18,539 nucleotides of DNA, taken from positions 1 through 18,539 of the forward strand of contig CBFGZI010000079.1 in assembly GCA_965653225.1 (NCBI GenBank), in the 5' to 3' direction. This DNA is from JALZDI01 sp965653225. GTDB taxonomy: Bacteria; Actinomycetota; Actinomycetes; Propionibacteriales; Nocardioidaceae. Below are positions 14,154 to 18,539 of the stretch, in pieces (the stretch's first letter is position 1; the number at the start of each line of letters is the position of its first letter). The notes beneath the pieces were generated by a model. The model was not told the DNA's origin, searched no databases, and saw only the letters and a program-made list of their open reading frames with translations. A program made the translations under genes and the position numbers.

Positions 14154-15194
14154 GTGGACCTGGTCAGTGCCGTACACCAGCAGGCGCGCGCCTGTCACGA
14201 GCTCGGCTCACCGATGTACGCCGAGGTGCTGACGCGCGTCGCGGCCGACATCGAGCAGGGCGGGGTCTTCGCCTCCGTGCTTGCCGGGCACGAGGACGAC
14301 CCCGGCGACGACGCGGTCCCGCTGCGCCTCCTGGGCAGCGTGCATCGGCTGGTGCTCGACGGGACCGCGGGCGAGCTCGCGGCGTACTACCCCAGCGTGG
14401 GCGGGAGCTGGCAGCCGGACCGGGGATGGGACAAGCTCCTGCGCACCGTTGACGAACACGCCGACGCCGTACGCCAGGGCCTGCACCGGCCACCTCAGAC
14501 CAACGAGGTCGGCAGGTCCGCGGTGCTCATGGGCGGGCTGCAGCACGTGGTGGCCCGGCACGCGATGCCGGTGCGGCTGTGCGAGATCGGCGCCAGCGGC
14601 GGCCTCAACCTGCTGGCCGACCGGTTCGGCTACGTCGACGAGGACGGCCGGGTGCACGGACAGGCCGACAGCCGCGTACTGCTGGACGGTGCGTGGCGCG
14701 GCCGCCGTCCTCCGGAGGTGGCCGTCCAGGTGGTCGAGCGTCTGGGCTCCGACGCAGCGCCGGTCGACGTGTCCACACCGGCCGGCCGGCTCACCCTGCT
14801 CAGCTACGTCTGGCCGGACCAGACCGCACGGCTGCAGCGCCTGCGCGACGCCCTCGGCGTGGCGGAGGAGACGCCGGTGCATGTTCGTCGGCAGAGCGCG
14901 CGAGACTTCGTCCGCGACCTCCGGCTGGACGACGGGGTCACGACGGTGCTCTGGCACTCGGTGATGTGGCAGTACATGTCCCGCGCCGAGCAGCAGGCCG
15001 TCACGGCGCGGCTGGAGGAGCTGGGCGGCGAGGCCACGCAGCGACGCCCCTTCGCCCACCTGTCCTTCGAGCCGCAGCGTCGTGCGCGCGACGCCGGGGT
15101 CGAGTTCCTCGTGGTGCTGCGCACCTGGCCCGGCGACGACCGAGTCGTTCTCGGCTCGGCCGCACCGCACGGGCTGCCGACGATGTGGGAGTGA
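14154..15194 (+). CDS. DUF2332 family protein
   Basis: The protein has 346 aa from GTG 14154, with GAGGTG 8 nt upstream. The same frame is open back to 13947 but those codons run through the hairpins and look non-coding. Recognisable family stretches: DLVSAVHQQARACHELGSPMYAEVL at the N-terminus, RSAVLMGGLQHV, LCEIGASGGLNLLADRFGY (a Gly-rich loop that recalls Rossmann methyltransferases), LLSYVWPDQTARLQRLRDAL, TVLWHSVMWQYM, and a C-terminal FLVVLRTWPGDDRVVLGSAAPHG. The family (PF10094) is common in actinobacteria and uncharacterised. It is probably cytosolic, with no signal peptide or membrane segment. Confidence 0.88.
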   Translation: MDLVSAVHQQARACHELGSPMYAEVLTRVAADIEQGGVFASVLAGHEDDPGDDAVPLRLLGSVHRLVLDGTAGELAAYYPSVGGSWQPDRGWDKLLRTVDEHADAVRQGLHRPPQTNEVGRSAVLMGGLQHVVARHAMPVRLCEIGASGGLNLLADRFGYVDEDGRVHGQADSRVLLDGAWRGRRPPEVAVQVVERLGSDAAPVDVSTPAGRLTLLSYVWPDQTARLQRLRDALGVAEETPVHVRRQSARDFVRDLRLDDGVTTVLWHSVMWQYMSRAEQQAVTARLEELGGEATQRRPFAHLSFEPQRRARDAGVEFLVVLRTWPGDDRVVLGSAAPHGLPTMWE

Positions 15195-15289
15195 GCAACC
15201 CCACGCGCCCCGGGGATGCCGCAGCGCCGGCGGTTCGGCACGATGGTCGGCACATGTGGTCGGGAGTCGGCGAGCGCGAGGAGCCATAG

Positions 15290-15799
15290 ATGCAGTTCGG
15301 TCGCAGCTACGAGGAGTTCGAGGTCGGGGCGACGTACAAGCACTGGCCGGGCAAGACGGTCACCGAGTACGACGACCACCTCTTCTGCCTGCTGACCATG
15401 AACCACCACCCGCTGCACCTGGACACCAACTACGCCGAGAAGACCACCCAGTTCGGTAGGAACGTCGTGGTCGGCAACTACATCTACTCGCTGCTGCTCG
15501 GCATGAGCGTTCCGGACATCTCCGGCAAGGCGATCGCCAACCTGGAGATCGAGTCGCTGCGGCACGTCGCACCCACCTTCCACGGCGACACCATCTACGG
15601 CGAGACCACCGTGCTGGACAAGAGGGAGAGCAAGTCCAAGGACGACCGCGGTGTGGTGCATGTGGAGACCAAGGGCTACAACCAGGACGGAACGCTCGTC
15701 TGCACCTTCCGCCGCAAGGTGATGGTGCCCAAGCAGTCCTACCTCGACGAGCGGGGCGGGGAGCAGCCGGCCCGCCCGGTGCTGTCGGAGAACACGTAG
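15290..15799 (+). CDS. MaoC family (hot-dog) acyl-CoA hydratase-like protein
   Basis: The protein has 169 aa with GAGGAG before ATG 15290. It is a single hot-dog domain: FEVGATYKHWPGKTVTEYDDHLFCLLTMNHHPLHLD, then TQFGRNVVVGNYIYSLLLGM, then VAPTFHGDTIYGETTVLDKRESKS. The D-x(4)-NHHPLH stretch is the region of the catalytic Asp/His of MaoC-like hydratases. The pattern is that of the actinobacterial MaoC proteins usually encoded with acyl-CoA dehydrogenases, CoA transferases and CitE-like lyases, which hydrate enoyl-CoA or mesaconyl-CoA type substrates. Substrate not determinable. It follows the DUF2332 gene after 95 nt. The acyl-CoA dehydrogenase that might partner it is about 10 kb away. Confidence 0.92.
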   Translation: MQFGRSYEEFEVGATYKHWPGKTVTEYDDHLFCLLTMNHHPLHLDTNYAEKTTQFGRNVVVGNYIYSLLLGMSVPDISGKAIANLEIESLRHVAPTFHGDTIYGETTVLDKRESKSKDDRGVVHVETKGYNQDGTLVCTFRRKVMVPKQSYLDERGGEQPARPVLSENT

Positions 15800-15806
15800 G
15801 CGCGCC

Positions 15807-15857
15807 CGGTCGCTCCTCGACCGCCGCCAGGCAAGCCCGGGCGACCTTCGGCGCCCG
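15807..15857 (+). terminator. Double hairpin terminator after the MaoC gene
   Basis: CGGTCG and CGACCG (15807-15812, 15818-15823) form a stem with loop CTCCT. CGGGCG and CGCCCG (15838-15843, 15852-15857) form a second stem with an 8-nt loop. Both lie within 60 nt of the stop codon, and TGTTCATGG follows. Confidence 0.48.
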
Positions 15858-15877
15858 TGTTCATGGATCCGAAGACG

Positions 15878-15928
15878 AAAAAACGCCAATCGCTTGCCAT
15901 TTACACACATTCGTGTTTACAAGAAGTT
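15878..15928 (+). promoter_or_regulatory. AT-rich element with A6 tract, small dyad and TTTACAAG
   Basis: AAAAAACGCC (15878-15887), TTTACA (15900-15905), the dyad ACACATTCGTGT (15905-15916) and TTTACAAGAAGTT (15916-15928) lie in one low-GC island about 90-140 nt before the choice-of-anchor D start. TTGCCA at 15894 could be a -35, with a poor -10 (TTACAA) 17 nt later. The A6 plus GCC and TTTACAAG parts recall the island at 7244-7268. Confidence 0.38.
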
Positions 15929-15961
15929 GACGACTCCGGCCGACCCTGCGGATGCGGCCGT

Positions 15962-16002
15962 GTGAGCGACGACGTCTGCTGTGGGCGTCGCGCACGGCTC
16001 AC
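15962..16002 (+). promoter_or_regulatory. Structured 5' leader of the choice-of-anchor D gene
   Basis: GTGAGC (15962-15967) pairs with GCTCAC (15997-16002), and inside it GACG pairs with CGTC, with the Shine-Dalgarno GGGGAGG beginning just after the stem. It may be a 5'-UTR structure or attenuator. No known riboswitch consensus was recognised. Confidence 0.3.
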
Positions 16003-16016
16003 CGAGGGGAGGAGCC

Positions 16017-17411
16017 GTGAAGCTCACTTTTGCCCCGAGACGTCAGTCTCGGGCGACATCCCAGGACAAGCGGTCCTGGGCACGAATCATCGGCGCGACC
16101 GGCGCCGCACTCGCCGTGGGTGCGTCGACCTTCGCGCTGACCATGCCGGCGAACGCACTCGACACCGCCAAGACCGGGCCCCTCCTAAACGGGTTCCCGG
16201 CCTTCTACACCGACAACACGGGCCTGTCGACGGCGACGTGCACCGACGGCTCGGCCAACTGTGGTGGCGCGACGCTCGCCAGCGATGGCGCCGGCGGACC
16301 CGGGATCACCGTCGCGCCCGACGGTGAGGGCTTCTACTGGATGGCAACCGCGACGGTGAACTCGCCGCGCGGCTCGATCGACGTCGAGTTCGCGCACGAG
16401 GGTGCCTGGGTCGCCGTGGGGCAGCCGACGGTCTTCGACCGTACGCGCATCCGCGGTGACCTGACGCCGGGCAAGTACACGCTGCTGACGCCGTACGGGC
16501 AGATCCGTGTCAGCGCCGTCGGCACCGGGCAGCGCAATGTCAACCAGACCAACGACGCCACCTGCGCCCTGCCTGCCGGTGCCTGCGGGGCGAAGATGAC
16601 CAACTGGCTGGTCTCGACCTCGGCGCCGGCCGGCTACCTCGGCGACTCGGTCTCGGCCACCACGGTGACGGGTAGCCCGCTGCGCAACGAGCTGGTCCTG
16701 CTCAACTCCAAGGGCGCGGTCGTCGGAAGCACGAAGCGCTTCATCGTCATGGGCAAGCTGGTCGACGGCGGCGCCGCGATCCTGTCCTCGCCCACGGTCG
16801 ACTTCGGCAACACCGCCAAGGTGGCCCACCGCGCGCTGGGGCTGAAGAACCAGGGCAACGCCCCGCTGACGCTGCAGGGCATCACCGTCGCCGGTTCCAA
16901 GAACATCAAGGTCGACCCGACCGGTTGTGCGGCAAAGGCCACGCTGGCCTCGGGTGCGAGCTGCGCGGTGAACCTCACCTACACCCCCGGCAAGCTGAAG
17001 GTCTCCAAGGCCACGCTGGTTATCAACGACAGCAGCACCGCCGGAGTGCACCGCGTGCCGGTCGCCGCCATGACCAGCTCGGAGTTCTCGGCACCGAAGG
17101 CCGTGAAGTTCAACGCGACCAAGGTCGGCGCCAGCAGCAAGACCCGCCGGGTCGTCGTCACCAACACCGGCGTCCAGCCGCTGAAGGTCAAGGGCATCTC
17201 GGTCAAGGGCTCGGGTGCGCGTTCGTTCGAGCGTCGTACCGGGCAGGCCCCGGTGTGTGCCAAGGGCTCTGTGGTCCGGCCACACGCGTCCTGCGCGATG
17301 TACGTCGCCTTCGCCCCGAAGTCCTTCGGTGCCAAGACCGCCAACCTGACCGTGCGGACCAACGCCGCGAGCAGCCCCAACGTGGTGCGGCTCGCCGGTC
17401 GCGGACGCTGA
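16017..17411 (+). CDS. Secreted choice-of-anchor D protein (Cys-containing N-domain plus two ASH repeats)
   Basis: The protein has 464 aa from GTG 16017, with GGGGAGGAG just upstream. Signal peptide with basic n-region (RRQSRATSQDKRS), core IIGATGAALAVGAS and cleavage after PANA (residue 47). The mature N-terminal domain begins GFPAFYTDNTG and contains DGSANCGGA, SDGAGGPG, PDGEGFYW, DVEFAHEGAW, FDRTRIRG and APAGYLGD. Two ASH/HYDIN-like Ig domains of choice-of-anchor D type follow: SSPTVDFGNTAKVAHRALGL to about residue 355, then KAVKFNATKVGASSKTRRVV to the end, each with a Cys pair of the form C-x(n)-SC. Eight cysteines in all. No sortase signal or C-terminal membrane segment. Function unknown; probably released or loosely surface-bound. 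Confidence 0.87.
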   Translation: MKLTFAPRRQSRATSQDKRSWARIIGATGAALAVGASTFALTMPANALDTAKTGPLLNGFPAFYTDNTGLSTATCTDGSANCGGATLASDGAGGPGITVAPDGEGFYWMATATVNSPRGSIDVEFAHEGAWVAVGQPTVFDRTRIRGDLTPGKYTLLTPYGQIRVSAVGTGQRNVNQTNDATCALPAGACGAKMTNWLVSTSAPAGYLGDSVSATTVTGSPLRNELVLLNSKGAVVGSTKRFIVMGKLVDGGAAILSSPTVDFGNTAKVAHRALGLKNQGNAPLTLQGITVAGSKNIKVDPTGCAAKATLASGASCAVNLTYTPGKLKVSKATLVINDSSTAGVHRVPVAAMTSSEFSAPKAVKFNATKVGASSKTRRVVVTNTGVQPLKVKGISVKGSGARSFERRTGQAPVCAKGSVVRPHASCAMYVAFAPKSFGAKTANLTVRTNAASSPNVVRLAGRGR

Positions 17412-17423
17412 CAACCCTGACAA

Positions 17424-17466
17424 CCGCTGTCGCCGGGGGTGCGCACCACCCCCGGCGGCGCAGCGG
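17424..17466 (+). terminator. Long hairpin between the two choice-of-anchor D genes
   Basis: CGCCGGGGGTG and CACCCCCGGCG form a perfect 11-bp stem with loop CGCAC. Beyond a small internal loop, CCGCTG (17424-17429) pairs with CAGCGG (17461-17466). It begins 13 nt after the stop of the first gene. TAACCGAT rather than a T run follows, so it may be a terminator, a partial attenuator or an mRNA-stabilising structure. Confidence 0.65.
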
Positions 17467-17505
17467 TAACCGATCTCGCACTCCTAACGCGGAAGAGACA
17501 CGAAC

Positions 17506-18539
17506 ATGAAACTCATCAGACGGCCCCTGCGGGCCGGAACGGCGGCCGCGGTGTCGGCCCTCGTGGCGGCGTCCGCCATCGCCGCCATGGCGCCCGCACA
17601 GGCCCTCAGCCCCACGGGCGTCGGACCGAGCAACCCGGACGCCAAGGGCTTCCCCACCTACTACACCGACAACGCCGGAACAGCGCTGCAGCTGTGCATC
17701 GACGGCAGCGCGGCCTGCGGCGGCGCGACCGTGACCAGTGACGGCGCCGGCGGCCCCGGCCTGGGTGTCCCGCCGGACGGCGAGGGCTTCTACTACCTCG
17801 CGACCACGACGCTGACCGGGCCGGGGATCGACATCGACGTCGAGTTCGCGGCCGAGGCCGCCTGGCTCTCGCGCACTCAGTCGATCACGTTCGACCGGGT
17901 GCGGATCCGCGGCCACGCCGACGTCGCGGGGCCCCTTGCGGTGAACACCCCGTACGGCGTCTTCAACGTGGACGTCGACCCCCCCGCAAACGTGCGCAAC
18001 GTCAACTTCACCGAGGACGTCGGCTGCGCCGTCTCGCCGTGTGACTTCGGCGCGGCGGCCGCCGCAGGCGGTCACATCACCACCTGGATCACCTCGAAGA
18101 CTCCGCCCGCGGGCTACCTCGGTGACGCGGTGACGTCGGAGGCGGCGACCCTCGGCGCTGGAGGGGCTCTCGCCACTATCAGCGCCGGTGGGGCTTCCAC
18201 CAGCGACTGGATCGTGATGGGCAAGGTGGCCAAGGCCAACGCCGTGTCCCTGCCGAACGCGCTCGACTTCGGCAACGTCGGCAAGGCGACCACCAAGTCG
18301 GTCACGATGCTCAACCTGGGCACCACCCCGCGCACGATCAGCACCGTCAAGCTGGCCGGCGACCGCAACATCACCATGCTGCCGTCGTCGACCTGCACCA
18401 ACGGCAAGGCCCTGGCCGTCGGCGCCAGGTGCAAGGTCGACCTGAAGTACGCACCGGGCGCGGCGAAGCGCGCGACGGCGACGCTGACCATCACCGACGA
18501 CGCCGCAGCCCGCACGGTCAAGGTGAGCGCGCTGACGTC
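17506..18539 (+). CDS. Secreted choice-of-anchor D protein paralog, 3' end outside window
   Basis: ATG 17506 opens a frame that stays open to the window end (344 full codons). GGAAGAG lies about 9 nt upstream. Sec signal peptide MKLIRRPLRAGTAAAV with Ala-rich core, cleavage after AQA (residue 33). The N-terminal domain closely parallels the upstream gene: GFPTYYTDNAG, CIDGSAACGGA, SDGAGGPG, PDGEGFYY, DVEFAAEAAW, FDRVRIRG, PPAGYLGD. An ASH domain starts near NALDFGNVGKATTKSVTMLN, with a Cys pair (SSTCTNGKALAVGARCKV). Further ASH repeats probably continue outside the window, as in the paralog. Secretion and beta-rich architecture are clear; function is unknown. Confidence 0.86.
   Translation, partial: MKLIRRPLRAGTAAAVSALVAASAIAAMAPAQALSPTGVGPSNPDAKGFPTYYTDNAGTALQLCIDGSAACGGATVTSDGAGGPGLGVPPDGEGFYYLATTTLTGPGIDIDVEFAAEAAWLSRTQSITFDRVRIRGHADVAGPLAVNTPYGVFNVDVDPPANVRNVNFTEDVGCAVSPCDFGAAAAAGGHITTWITSKTPPAGYLGDAVTSEAATLGAGGALATISAGGASTSDWIVMGKVAKANAVSLPNALDFGNVGKATTKSVTMLNLGTTPRTISTVKLAGDRNITMLPSSTCTNGKALAVGARCKVDLKYAPGAAKRATATLTITDDAAARTVKVSALT

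Noticed and set aside
15900..15921. BldD- or Crp-type binding site in the AT-rich island
   Set aside because: TTACAC and GTGT half-sites are present, but the spacing is wrong for the BldD palindrome and no TGTGA-N6-TCACA pattern exists.
7414..18539. Sortase or cell-wall anchoring of the secreted proteins
   Set aside because: No LPxTG-like motif, C-terminal hydrophobic helix or basic tail was found at the ends of the complete secreted proteins.
1..18539. CRISPR arrays, tRNA, rRNA or mobile element genes
   Set aside because: No regularly spaced direct repeats, tRNA-like cloverleaf, rRNA-like stretch or transposase/integrase motif was recognised by eye.

Overview
The window is about 18.5 kb of very GC-rich DNA with GTG and ATG starts and strong third-position GC bias. 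It is almost certainly actinobacterial chromosome. DUF2332, YflT-type stress protein, MaoC/acyl-CoA dehydrogenase and secreted choice-of-anchor D proteins together would fit Nocardioides and relatives, but the genus is a guess. No rRNA, tRNA, CRISPR array, transposase, integrase or phage gene was seen. No stretch longer than 300 bases lacks a gene; the longest gaps (13893-14153, 15800-16016, 8920-9120, 7230-7413) hold hairpins, leaders and AT-rich patches, described individually.

Region 1 (1-6718), surface glycan modification. A 5'-truncated SAM methyltransferase and an overlapping small coiled-coil protein read rightward. They converge on a tight leftward operon of sulfotransferase, glycosyltransferase and sulfotransferase (4021 to 1060). 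An acyl-CoA dehydrogenase diverges from that operon, and a third sulfotransferase with a histone-H1-like Lys/Ala tail follows it. The likely job of the set (inference) is building and sulfating or methylating a cell-surface or secreted glycan.

Region 2 (6753-13892). After a YflT-like membrane stress protein come four tandem, same-strand secreted paralogs of 453-574 aa. Each has a signal peptide, a shared N-terminal beta-rich region with the motif VNH...CW-x(2)-x-TP-(D/Q)-I-x-PGD, and exactly two cysteines in the mature chain. The C-terminal modules differ: FlgD-like Ig in the first, chitobiase/hexosaminidase C-terminal-like (CHB_HEX) in the next three, plus an added fibronectin III domain in the fourth. 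The three CHB_HEX genes share an almost invariant 22-nt leader abutting the ATG, and a GC-rich hairpin separates each pair of genes. This array is the best candidate here for an undescribed system: separately transcribed extracellular proteins under a common translational leader, with no catalytic domain recognised.

Region 3 (14154-15799). A DUF2332 protein and a MaoC-like hydratase. The MaoC gene is a usual partner of acyl-CoA dehydrogenases, yet here it lies about 10 kb from the one in region 1.

Region 4 (16017-18539). Two tandem secreted paralogs with a Cys-containing N-terminal domain followed by ASH/choice-of-anchor D repeats. The second runs off the window. The 5' regions of the first of these and of the first array gene both contain an A6 tract plus TTTACAAG, hinting at shared control of the two secreted families.
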